From the NCBI RefSeq assembly GCF_026914185.1, contig NC_070574.1, positions 3,286,501 to 3,350,500 of the forward strand: 64,000 nucleotides of DNA. Reading direction: 5' to 3'. This stretch comes from Puccinia triticina. Lineage: Eukaryota > Basidiomycota > Pucciniomycetes > Pucciniales > Pucciniaceae. Of this stretch, positions 54,590 to 64,000 are shown in pieces. Under the pieces are notes generated by a model. That model had not been told where the DNA came from. It saw nothing but the letters and a program-made list of their open reading frames with translations, and made no database searches. A program made the position numbers and the translations under genes. Within the stretch, counting starts at the first letter, position 1. Every line of letters begins with the position of its first letter.

Positions 54590-55245
54590 AGGTCCTTTTC
54601 AGTTTTTGATGAGCCCAACTGATCCTCAGTTCTCTCCAGCTGATACTCAGCTTTGGTACCCAGCTCATACTCAGCTCATACTCAGCTTTTTTTCTCAGCT
54701 CATACTCAGCTCATACTCAGCTTTTTTGCTCAGCTCATATTCAGCTTTTTTGCTCAGCTCATACTGAGCTTTTTAAACGCAGCTCAGTCTCAGAATTGAA
54801 ATAAAGCCTTTTGAACAGTCCTTGCCCAGGTGATGCTCAGCTTTGTACTAGTCCTGGCGCAGCTGATGCTCAGCTTTGTACCAGTCCTTGCTCAGCCTTT
54901 TCCTAGTTCTGTCCCAGCTGATGCTCAGCTTTGATCCAGTCCTGGGCCAGCTGGCCAGCTGATGCTCAGCTTGCTGAGTATCAGCTGAGCCAGGCCAGGT
55001 AAAAAGATGGGAATCAGCTTGGACAGGACCAGAGCTGAAAATCAGCTAGGCTAGGGCCAAAGCTGAGCATCAGCTCAGCCACGGCCAAGGCTGAGCATCA
55101 GCTGTGCCAGGGAAAAAGATGATAATCAGGTAGCCGGTGCCAAGCTGAGCATCAGCTGGGCCAGGGCAAAAGCTGAGCATCAGCTGAGCCAGGATAAAAG
55201 CTGAGCATCAGCTGGGCCAGGGCCAAAGCTGAGCATCATCTGGTT
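54590..55245. repeat. Mirror array of CAGCTGATGCTCAGC units
   Basis: 54650-54780 is a tandem of CAGCTCATACTCAGCTTTTTT-like units. 54830-54985 repeats GATGCTCAGCTTTG with CCAGTCCT spacers; from about 54985 to 55240 the same words recur inverted (AAAGCTGAGCATCAGCTGGG with CCAGGGC spacers). The whole is one large imperfect palindrome centred near 54980. Confidence 0.75.
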
Positions 55246-55429
55246 TTGTCAAATGGATTGCTTTGATCCTGACACCTGTCATGTGAGCCCTAGATTTGCT
55301 GGTGGAGAGGAGCAGCATTGGAGCAGTGTTGAAGATGAAACCAAAGCTGTGTCATGTCACTTGCCATCAAGTGACTACTTTTTTTTCCTGGTGTTTTGAG
55401 GGGAAAAAATGGCGGGTACCCGCCTTGTT

Positions 55430-56090
55430 TGGCGGGAGAGCCCCTTGGCGGGCAGGTACAGATCCCACCTCGCCGAGAGCCTCTCAGAGAGCAGGTATAC
55501 ATGCACCTGCCCGCCGAGGGGCTCTCGGTGAGCAGGCTCGGCGGGTAGGGGGATGTATCCCTGCTTGCCAAGAGCCTTGCCTGCTCGCCGAGAGCCTTGC
55601 CTGCTCGCCGAGAGCCTTGCCTGCTCGCCGAGAGCCTTGCCTGCTCGCCGAGAGCCTTGCCTGCTCGCCAAGAAGGATAACTCTCGCCGAGCAGGTATAC
55701 AAACACCTGCCCGCCGGGCCTGCTCACCGAGAGCCCCTTGGCAGGCAGGTGCATGTATACCTGCTCGCCAAGAGAAATCCTTGGTGAGCAGGCATGCAGA
55801 TCCCACCTCGCCGAGAGCCTCTCGGCGAGCAGGTATACTTGCACCTGCCCGCCGAGGGGCTCTTGGCGAGCAGGCTCGGCGGGCAGGTGTTTGTATACCT
55901 GCTCGCCGAGAGTTATCCTTCTCGGCGAGCAGGGATACATACACCTGCCCGCCGAGCCTGCTCGCCGAGAGCCCCTCGGTGGGCAGGTACATGTATACCT
56001 GCCCGCGGAGAGGCTCTTGGCGAGGTGGGATCTGTACCTGCCCGCCGAGGGGCTCTCGGCGAGCAGGGATGTGTACACGGCAGTTGCACA
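55430..56090. repeat. GC-rich palindromic array of CTCGCCGAGAGCC units
   Basis: Units such as CTCTCGGCGAGCAGG, TATAC, CACCTGCCCGCCGAGGGGC recur in both orientations. 55570-55670 is a perfect tandem of a 20-bp unit (CCTGCTCGCCGAGAGCCTTG) five times. Long frames are open on both strands (for example 55290-56150 minus and 55553-56128 plus), but all are translations of the repeat, not genes. Preceded by GTGACTACTTTTTTTTCCTG, which has a relative at about 51967. Confidence 0.85.
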
Positions 56091-57394
56091 TCGCCGCCGA
56101 AGCGCCCAAAGTTCGGCCGTCAATTTGACGGACGCGCCCCAGCCATTCATGACCGTTCACATGCCGGCCTCCGGTCAACCGTCAAGCGGACCGCCGAACT
56201 TGATATATGCGTCAAAATGGATACTAGGATTCTGATCGGTGGAGGAGATAAATGATCAGCGCTAGGAAATATATGATCGGAGCTAAGGAGAGGGAATCAG
56301 TGAAAAAAAGAGACGCACGTGCCTTTATAACGTTGTATCAAGTGAAGGGACCTTGAGATGTCTGCGCACGGGCGGTTATCTTTGAAGGAAATGGATGTTT
56401 TGAAAAAAAAAATATAAGGGTGAAGATGCAGGCGAAGGAGTCTGAAATTGTATCAGAAGGAGGGGCAGATGCACACATACCATCCACCAAAAAATTAGAA
56501 GGTTGGGGATGGTCAGGGTTGAGATTTGGTGGTTCAAAGGAAAACACCAACAAATCTAAAATATCTCACATGCAAGAATCCCTGATTAGTCATAAGTCCC
56601 TCCGGCATAGCCTCAGGCAAGTGAGGGACTTATTGTCTTTTCTAGAATGCTTGAAATTTTTCCACAAATTTTGGTTTTGTTATGCACTTGACCTGAAATC
56701 ACAGTTTGCACCAAACTTTTTGCATTCAAGGTTTTTTAAGCACATGCACACAAAAATCATCACTCAACTTTAAAAGACACTTTGAGATTTACTTCTGCCT
56801 GGGATGACAACCCAGCCATCTGTCAGCCTCTCCCTGGCCCCCATACTGGCAAAGGGCAGCAGCCAATGGTGATGGGCACTGGCTGGTGGGGTAAGGAAGG
56901 CACTCCGGTTCAGAATATGAACTTGGTTTTTCTCTAACCCAATGCGTAGACCACCTACTGGAGAATGTTGGCTCCGGGGGTGGATTTGGCCTTGGGCCTT
57001 ATCTGACATTTGTCAAGATGCCGCATGCAGAGGGATATGAAAAATATGGCATTTCCCTTGGTCAACAAAAACAGAAAATTTGAGAAATTCTCCAAGCTTT
57101 ACGGAAAAGACAATAGTTAAGTTCAGCTATGTTGCAACTTTGAGAACCCCAAATGTCAACACGCATGTACCATACCCATACTTTACCCTTCCCACCAACC
57201 TATGTATGTACCACAGGGACTATGGAAGACTTCGTATTGAGAGGGGCGAATTGCAAATTGCTGCTTCATATTCATAACAACAACTTGAAAGCGCGCCGTG
57301 CTTGCATCTACATATGTATATACAATCTATTCAAGTGACCAATGGAGGTTTATTTGTTCCTCACTGGTAAGGGTCGTGATATCCGGACAAAAGC
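56091..57394. other. Intergenic; one hairpin repeat
   Basis: A compact hairpin repeat (CATAAGTCCCTCCGG ... GTGAGGGACTTATTG) lies at 56597-56633. No gene is supported. The right end is the 3' flank of the b5 reductase gene. Confidence 0.45.
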
Positions 57395-58525
57395 TCAGAA
57401 CTAAACCCACACATCACGTGTAAAAAGCAGGCAGTTGATTTGGGTCAATTAGACGGTGTGGGAGCGTGAGTGAAAAAGAAGTGGAACCTACCTTGTACAC
57501 CTGGTCTTCGGTGAACCCGAGGTCTTTTAGCATTCCCTTAAGTTCTCCCTGTTCCATGTCATTCTTTGGACCGGCAACGGCCGCGACTTGTCCTGGTGGA
57601 CCACATACAAAAATTTTGACGTCCGAACCAAGCGCCGGCGAAGGCAGCTTAGACTTCAAGACATCCTTGGTCAAGTAGCCCTTCAACTCGCTCGGCCAGT
57701 TCTTCGGTGGCTGGTCAAGAGCAAAGTTGATCGAAAATTGATGGGGTTTCTCTTTGGCCAAACCTGTAAATAAATTGAATGTTTTGCTGTTCAGCTACTA
57801 GGTTTTCCTCTTTTTTCATCTCTCGCAAGACAAATACTCTCGGACCCTTACGTTCGAATTCTTTGCGGAGAAGAATGTCTTCCTCCTTTTGATTGGCAAA
57901 AAGTAGCACGACTTTCGTCTTGTCTTGGGGGTTAGATGCGATCTCCTGTAGCAAATGGTTAGGTAGCGGACAAAGTATGAGCTTTTACATCTTCGTGTGG
58001 AATGGGTTGAAAAACTGGCCTGAATTATCTGCCAGTGAGGAGTTATCCCACTTCCTCCAGCAATCATTCCAATCGTCTGAGGTAGATTGGGTGTGTCAGT
58101 ATGTACTGCTGCGCGGGCGGGTCAAATGAAAAGGAAAAACTGGTAGGATTACTTAGGTGACGTACTTTGAACTCGTTAGGTTTGTAAAGCCATTTTGGGA
58201 ACGGCCCCTTCATGGCGAGTTGATCGCCAGGGCTCAAGCTGGGAATAAACCGGCAAGAATGGCAACTGATCAGCTTCATAGAGTGGATTGAAGTAGAGAG
58301 TCGAACACACCTGAAAATGTGATTGGTCATCTTTCCTTCGTTGTAATTTTTGACCATGACTAGGTTGAACGTTTGGAGAAGTCGAATAAGAGAGACTCAT
58401 CGTCAAATCTCGCCACTTGATTGTGCAATCAACAACACCTTTGTAGTCACTCACGATGCAAGGTGTCTGTCTGTTTGGGTGGCGTTATAGGCTGAAGAGG
58501 AGTCCAAGGGCGTTGAGTGATTATT

Positions 58526-58561
<36 letters not shown>

Positions 58562-59149
58562 CGCTCAGATAGACAACCTATCAAACTCACGGTGTAAGGC
58601 CTGATGACAGGCTTACCCTTGTCATCATTGCACGCCATCGGTCCCTCCCGAGCCACAGATTTGGTGATGAGACATGACGCCACGTGCAAGCCAGAGTCGG
58701 TTCCCTTAGGTAGCTCGAAGATGAAAGTGGAGGTGTTCTGATTGTAAGGAATCACTTGCTTCAACTGAAAATTCCTCCATTCTGTTTTCAGAGCGCAAAC
58801 ATTTTCAAAAGATCAATTCAAGCAATTTTAATGGCTACTCGGATTGCAAACCTTTGGGACTGAGGGCACTTGCCGTAACGGGCTTGGTGGAACTTTCCTC
58901 AACCTTTTCGACTCCCGATGGAGAGCCTCCCATAGAGGCGTATGTCAACTGGAAGCCATCGAACATCAGCGGAGCTGACTGCAGACAAGGAAAATTTGGA
59001 AAATTTGGGCTCACGATACCTGCACCAGCTGCCAATCCACCCAACAAGATTTGTTTCAATGGTAGCGAGTTAGGCGACGGGGCTGGAGTGGAGTAAGCCC
59101 GACTGAGGGTATGTCGGATTACTGGAGACTGGATTAAGCGGAGAACCAT
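57395..59149 (-). CDS. MCR1: NADH-cytochrome b5 reductase, mitochondrial type
   Basis: Nine exons: 58852-59149, 58591-58781, 58455-58491, 58311-58359, 58166-58238, 58020-58076, 57852-57945, 57492-57763, 57395-57400; 358 residues. The enzyme passes electrons from NADH via FAD to cytochrome b5, serving sterol and fatty-acid desaturation. Residues 1-25 (MVLRLIQSPVIRHTLSRAYS) are basic and Ser-rich, a mitochondrial-type leader, followed by a hydrophobic GGLAAGAGI segment. Motifs: RPYTPIT (FAD), GKMTNHIFS, GDQLAMKGPFPKW, GGSGITP (NADH) and FVCGPPGQ. The last exon is 6 nt, giving the final Phe and stop (VYKF). The intron at 57946-58019 starts with GC instead of GT. A GTGAGC...CTGCAG stretch of 36 bp at 58979-59014 looks like an intron but is open and in frame, so it is left coding; removing it gives 346 residues. 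Confidence 0.88.
58528..58561. repeat. Poly-G tract of 34 bases in an intron
   Basis: An uninterrupted run of 34 G on the plus strand (C in the MCR1 transcript) within the 58492-58590 intron, taking up a third of its length. Such runs are unstable and hard to sequence, so the exact length is uncertain. Confidence 0.85.
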
Positions 59150-59514
59150 CGCGGCTGGGTATGTATCTGGTCTATGAAATTTTGGGTCTGTTCAGTTTCT
59201 CTGCAAAAGCTTTGAAAAGTTTGGTGCGACGGGCTCGAGCTGGAGGGAGTGGCAATAAATGCAGCAATACAGGGAGATAAGTTCACCCCGGGAGACCCCG
59301 GGTCCTTCCGGTGGGCCGTCTCCACCTCGATCCGCTTGGACCTGCTTGGACTCTGGAGGCCTCCGGAGGCTCCGGTCAACCGTCACGGTTCCTGACCAAG
59401 TCCAGTTTTTGCAGGCTTTAAAACATACACATCTCAAAATTCCCAGTGAACCTTACTTCCACATAAAATCAGAAGATCACAGAGAATTAAATTCATCATG
59501 AGGGGATGAATGTA
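59150..59514. promoter_or_regulatory. Upstream region of the b5 reductase gene
   Basis: Should contain the MCR1 promoter. Includes a CCCGGGAGACCCCGGG near-palindrome (59287-59302) and GGAGGCCTCCGGAGGCTCCGG (59355-59375). No gene is supported. Confidence 0.4.
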
Positions 59515-59517
59515 TAA

Positions 59518-59899
59518 GGCCCCGTTTGGCACCAATATAATTATAGGTGATATAATCGCTGATTAATTCAATAAAAAATAGAAAATTCAACATAAAGCCT
59601 CCAAATTTTTTTAGGCAACTTACAATGCTGGTCTCTTCAACTTTGAAATCAGATTCAACTGATTCAGCCATCTTCAGCACCATAATACCATTATATCACT
59701 TTTGACCAATATGAAGCGATATGATGGTATTATGGGGCTGAAGATGGCTGGATAAGTTGATGTTGGGTTCACAGTTGAAGAGGACAGCACTGTAGGTTGC
59801 CTAAAGAAAATTTGGAGGCTTTATGTTGAACTTTGTAGTTTTTATTGAATTAACCAGTGATTATATCACCTTATATTTATATCAGTGCCAAACGGGGCC
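59518..59899. mobile_element. PIF/Harbinger-like foldback MITE (382 bp)
   Basis: Left end GGCCCCGTTTGGCAC and right end GTGCCAAACGGGGCC are exact inverted repeats, and the two halves mirror each other almost to the centre (GGTGATATAATC, TTAATTCAATAAAAA, TTCAACATAAAGCCTCCAAA). TAA flanks both sides (59515-59517, 59900-59902). It shares the GGCCCC terminus and TWA duplication with the element at 3657-4461. No coding capacity. Confidence 0.8.
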
Positions 59900-60054
59900 T
59901 AAAACACTGGAACAAGAGATGAAAATGGGAGTTTGAAATTGGTAAGTAACAATAGCTGCTTGAACTACAGTGGTGGTATGAATAACAAAAAATTAATTGG
60001 TAATGAAGTTAAAAAGTTTATGTGGTTTTCATATTGAGGCAGGCTATTTAATTC

Positions 60055-60240
60055 ATGCACACAAAAAATGGAGTGAACAGTAGTTCACTTCAAAATTTTT
60101 GGTGTGCACATGTGTCCACTCCAAAATTTTTGGAGTGGATGATGGTATACTCCAAAAATCCCCAAAAATTGGAGTGCCCAACCATGCACTCCAAAATCTT
60201 TGGAGTGAACACTGGGGCACTCCAAAACCAGCACTCCTGC
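60055..60240. repeat. GGAGTG-word cluster, edge of a third hAT-like element
   Basis: CACTCC and GGAGTG words recur in both orientations (GGAGTGAACAGTAG, CCACTCCAAAATTTTTGGAGTGG, GCACTCCAAAATC), as in the subterminal parts of 6047-7448 and 11519-14748. It borders the palindromic array that follows, the same order as in the 11519 element. Ends and target duplication were not found. Confidence 0.5.
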
Positions 60241-61075
60241 CATCATGAATGGCCAGTCTGGACTCTGCGCCGCCCACGGAGGGCAGTACATATCCCTCTT
60301 GATGGGTCATTGAGAGGAAAGACACAGACCTCTTGATGACCGGGAAAGACTGGCCATCAAGAGGACATACCCCTCTCAATGAACAGAAAAGACCAGCCAT
60401 TGTGAGGACACACCTCTCTTCATGACTGGCACAGACCAGCCATTGAGCAAGAGGACACAGCCCCTCTTGATGACCGGGACCAACTGGTCATTGAGAGGAC
60501 ACACCCATCTCAATGGCTAGTTGGTCCCAGTCATTGAGAGGGCTGTGTCTGTCCTCTTGATGACCGGTCAGTCCCGGTCATTGAAAGAGGGGTTGTTTCC
60601 TCTTTCTCAATGGCTGGTCTGTCCCGGTCATCAAGAGGGGTGGTCCTCTCAATGGCCGGTCTGTCCCGGTCATCATGAGGGGTGGTCCTCTCAATGGCCG
60701 GTCTGTCCCAGTCATTGAGAGGGGTGTGTCCTCTCAATGACCGGTTGGTCCTGGTCATTGAGAGAGGTTGTTTCCTCTTGCTTGATGGTGGGTCTGTGCC
60801 GTTCAATCGAGAGGGGTGTGTCCTCACGATGGCCGGTCTTTTCTGTTCATTGAGAGGGCTGTGTCCTTTCAATTGCCGGTCTTTCCCGGTCATCAAGAGG
60901 GCTGTGTCTGTCCTCTTGATGACCGGTTGGTCCCGGTCATCAAGAGGGGTTGTGTCCTCTCGCTTGATGGCCGGTCTGTGCCAGTCATTGAGAGGGGTGT
61001 GTCCTCTCAATGGCCAGTCTTTCCCGGTCATTGAGAGGGCTGTGTCTGTCCTCTTGATGACCCATCATGTCAGCC
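60241..61075. repeat. Tandem array of CCGGTC palindromes (fungal satellite-like)
   Basis: Units of about 45-60 bp: CTCTCAATGGCCGGTCTGTC then CCGGTCATTGAGAG, with GGGTGTGTC or GGTGGTC spacers. The outer word TCAATG and the CCGG core match the 11950-12990 array, but the loop is TCTGTC and spacers differ. Spacer sense flips near 60510, giving a mirror arrangement. Frames on both strands are translations of the repeat. Confidence 0.8.
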
Positions 61076-61904
61076 GTTGGCTAGTCCATACAGCGCCAAC
61101 ACTGACGCAGCAAGCGCTGCAGAAGAAGCGGAGGCGTGCAAATAAACAGGATTCACTTGCATGAGAATTCCTGTTAGTTGGTTGTCAGACTTGGGTGAAG
61201 TTTCCCCAGTTGTCGTACTTGACTGAGCACAATCCACGCGAATACTCACGCGTGGATTGTTCTCAAACAGGAACACCGTGAGGACACAGAAAGCCTGAGT
61301 TCCTGGCCTCCTAGGCTATAAAAGATCAGGAATCTCTGCGCAAGAGGTGGTTCCTTAGATTATTATTTAGACTAGAGTTTAAAAGCGGCTTCGCCGCTGC
61401 AGGGCGCCAAGACAGTACTTTTTCAAACTTGACAGGCTCCCTGTTATGGCTGATAATATTTGCATGTTGATAAAACTGCTGGATGTTTAAGTAATGGTTG
61501 ATTTAACAGATCTTTTTTTAGGTTCCTCTCAAAGAATGCCACAAGCACTGCAACCCTAGACTTGCTCTCAAGATATCAACAGATGAATGAACATAAATCC
61601 TAACATGTCAGTTTGGGTTTATACGGTGCAAGTACCTCCTGAAAGAAGCTTGTGAAGCCCACTCCCCAGGGGCCCAAAGTCTTGGGGTTTTTTTTTTTTT
61701 GAATAAGTTTGAAACTGGGTAGAAAGATGAAGATATCAAGTGAAGATTCAGATGAAAAAGTTTAATTCAGTGGGTGAATTCTTTGGAGATGGGTCACCAA
61801 TGTGGATTAGCAACCCCCTTGGAGATGCTCTAAGGTGAAAATCTTCAACATACTTTTCAAAATAAAACTATAGCTGAAAATGCTGCCTAGCATGGGGCAC
61901 CTGT
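61076..61904. other. Intergenic; nothing recognised
   Basis: A CACGCGTGGATTGT/CAATCCACGCG inverted pair lies at about 61233-61260, and a GCGGCTTCGCCGC hairpin at about 61384-61396. No gene is supported. Confidence 0.4.
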
Positions 61905-62139
61905 CACTGCAAAGGGGTTTGTATTGGTTGCAACCCCCCACAGTAGGGCCAACCAGAGGCAACTGATATAATATTGCTCTCCTCGACTGATCCTATGTTG
62001 GCGGGGCCCATCAATATATTACAACAAAGGATAATGTATTTGCCAATATAATATTGGTCCGGAAGACAGATATTCCATTGGTTGCCCCCAGTTGAACTTA
62101 TTTTTGGGGTTTGTAACTGATACAGCCCCCTTGGCAGTG
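61905..62139. mobile_element. MITE with CACTG ends, copy 2
   Basis: Left end CACTGCAAAGGGGTTTGTAT and right end CAGCCCCCTTGGCAGTG are inverted; the interior repeats CAATATAATATTG-like words and GGCGGGGCCC in the same order as 39281-39526. Two copies with the same ends in unrelated surroundings define the element. Confidence 0.65.
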
Positions 62140-62840
62140 TGCATGGTTGAGATATGAAACTGATGCCTTGATCAGCCAACCATCAAATTGAGCCAATCTG
62201 CATGAAGCGTTATCAATAGGTAAGAAAGATAAGCTCATAATTCCTGGTCAGATGAATTTTTGTGTTGACTTGCTATTGTGAAATAGGCCAGAAAAGCAGA
62301 AATCAATCAAGCATCATGCAAGAGGATCCAGAGTGGTATGTCAAATAATTTGGTATGTGGCCACACTCTTCACTGTCACCATTTTGTAGCTCCGGTTTAG
62401 CGTTATATTTGTTGCGGATAATGATGAAGATAATGAACATAATTAAAAACTTAAAGTGTTTGAGAAGACATAGTACATATTGTTGGAATTTCATGGGCCT
62501 CTCTCTGTTTTCTCCCTTTTTCCATGCCTGTCACTCATTCCCTTCCTTCCAGATGCATATGCATTTTCACCTTCTGTCCCACAGCTTGTCCCCATTCCAA
62601 ATAGCTTATATATCCTGGATAGATTAGAAAGAAAATCATAAGTCCTCAAGTCTCTTGTAGTGCGGAGCTTTTTTCCTTTGCACAAGCTAGCAGTCTAGCC
62701 CCTTTTTTGGGCTTCTTTTTCTCTCTCCCGGCGGCAAGCTTTTTTCCTCGGGACTTTATTCCCTCCTCCCTTCAACTCGGAGGCATCATTTCATCACATA
62801 TTCTAGTTTAATTTACTGTAGTGAAAAAAGCAAACAAAAA
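62140..62840. other. Intergenic; no feature seen
   Basis: No gene, repeat pair or element end was recognised. Confidence 0.4.
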
Positions 62841-63740
62841 GGAAGGTCAATCAGGCAATCTCGGCAAATTCAGTTTTTTGTCAAGCCTCCGTTCTCCCTT
62901 GTCAAGCTGCAGCAAAGGGGGCTGTTGTTTACAATCATCAACATTAGTGGGCTGGAAAGACCCGCGCCAAACGCCTTGGAGGCTGGATTGCCTGTCCGAG
63001 TTTTGGCCGCATAGGCTGCTTCTTGACTTGCGGGCGGGGCGGCCAGCGGTTGAGCACCTCGAGGCCCGGGCTGAGCACTGACAAGGGCACCCAGGGCCAC
63101 CGGCGACGAGTGGCCGTCCGGGTCTGAGACACTGCCCGCCTGCCAGGGATGTAGTGGGGGGCCGGAGAAGGGTGAGTGGGCAGCTTCTGGGCCACACCCA
63201 TTGCAAGGGTCTCTTGGAGCACTTCCTCCGGAGTGACGGCTTGCAACAGAATCTAGTTGCTTGTGTTTGAGGTCAAAGTAGAGTCGTGGCCTTCATGGCT
63301 GCCCTAGCCGGCCAACGGACACTTGGACGAAGTGTGCGTGACGCTAGAAGACACCGACTGGCATTGCTCGCCAATTTTGGCCTGCTTCTTGGCTAATGAG
63401 ACTTACTTGGAAGGTCAAGGATTTGCGGGTTGCTCCCCGCCAAAGGGTTGCCGGCTGAGCAGAACCATCCAATCCAACGCCTGTCGGGTCAGCTCGGCTC
63501 CCCGGGAGACCTTGAAATTGAGTTTGCGCGGCCCACGTCCGTTAAAAACAGTCAGTGCTTCTTCCGCCAGACCTGGACCGCCTCACTTCCCGCCAGATGA
63601 GTATATAGAGCGCATACACAAGCACAAGACTGAAAACAGAGATTGCAGGACAGCGGGTGTGGCCGGTGAAAAGGCTTTGGCGGGAGAGAGAGGGCCGACG
63701 GGCCGTGAGGACCAAGCTGCTGGTCGAGATGGAGTGTCAT
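62841..63740 (-). other. GC-rich stretch with coding-like frames, gene not resolved
   Basis: Composition becomes GC-rich and two overlapping minus-strand frames have protein-like content: one includes VTPEEVLQETLAMGVAQKL (up to 63246), another AAPPASQEAAYAAKTRTG and NPASKAFGAGLSSPL (to about 62935). They could be exons of one gene, but no splice pair joins them convincingly and no family is recognised. Confidence 0.2.
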
Positions 63741-64000
63741 AGAATTGTCGAATGAGTAGTCAGGCAGCAGCTAGTGAGTCTGGATGGGGGGAGTTAGCGG
63801 GTGGGCTGGCTGAGGGGTGATTGTTTGGACAAGGCATAGCAAGGGGGGAAAATGGTGCGTGGAGGGTGATTGTCATACAAGTAGCCTGGCTGGTGTGGCG
63901 GTCCGTATGACCGTGGAGCAAGGGGGTGTTGTTGGCTGTCTTGGCGGTCCTGTGTGGCCGTTGAGGGAATGAGGGGATTCTAGGGGTCGTCTCGGCGGAC
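63741..64000. other. Window end, GT-rich with GGCGGTCCG words
   Basis: Contains GGCGGTCCGTATGACCGT and GGCGGTCCTGTGTGGCCGT, a possible start of another palindromic array running off the window. No gene is supported. Confidence 0.3.

Noticed and set aside
55290..56150. 286-codon minus-strand ORF
   Set aside because: Pure translation of the palindromic array; equally long frames exist on the other strand.
63323..63742. 139-codon plus-strand ORF as a gene at the window end
   Set aside because: No recognisable domain and GC-driven openness; the opposite strand is equally open.

Overview
The window reads as nuclear DNA of a basidiomycete, most likely a rust fungus (Pucciniales, Puccinia-like). 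This is inference from gene structure (many 60-120 bp introns, very short exons), from the hAT, DIRS-like and DUF6589-like transposon remnants, and from the dense, AT-rich repeat background. No bacterial, organellar or rRNA sequence was seen.

Layout. 0-20 kb is repeat-rich. It holds a PIF/Harbinger-like MITE (3657-4461), a hAT-like non-autonomous element (6047-7448) carrying a nested element, and two related genes for predicted secreted proteins (8733-10627 and 18156-20016). Between them lies a hAT transposase relic (minus, 11246-15213), one of whose introns has taken up a 3.2-kb hAT-like element that itself contains a solo LTR and a second MITE. 20.5-33.7 kb is a gene island, GC-rich from about 23.5 to 31.5 kb: a sterol-glucosyltransferase-like UGT, a TMEM14-type membrane protein, a CaMKK/ELM-type protein kinase, a candidate ELL-type elongation factor, a small membrane protein and a small Ser/Pro-rich protein. 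33.7-46.3 kb is repeats ending in a DIRS-like retroelement (gag, reverse transcriptase/RNase H). 46.5-49.5 kb is a complete ten-exon acetyl-CoA synthetase gene. 49.5-57.4 kb is repeats with a DUF6589-like relic and two palindromic satellite blocks. 57.4-59.1 kb is a nine-exon NADH-cytochrome b5 reductase gene. 59.1-64 kb is MITEs, another palindromic array and a weak GC-rich coding candidate.

The single-copy genes are housekeeping (acetate activation, b5 reduction and sterol/lipid chemistry, kinase signalling, transcription elongation) and do not form a cluster with a joint function. Exon structures were built by hand from splice signals, frame continuity and family motifs; for every gene modelled with introns the exon lengths sum to a multiple of three.

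The most unusual material: (1) two paralogous secreted-protein genes, each frame-broken at an A8 run but at different sites, each with a 16-bp-period sequence ladder upstream (4 versus 6 units); (2) nested transposons with exact target-site duplications, the outer one inside a 67-bp intron of a hAT transposase gene; (3) several unrelated-in-sequence arrays of short palindromes; (4) a very abundant small hairpin repeat; (5) a tRNA-like dispersed repeat with a long variable arm.
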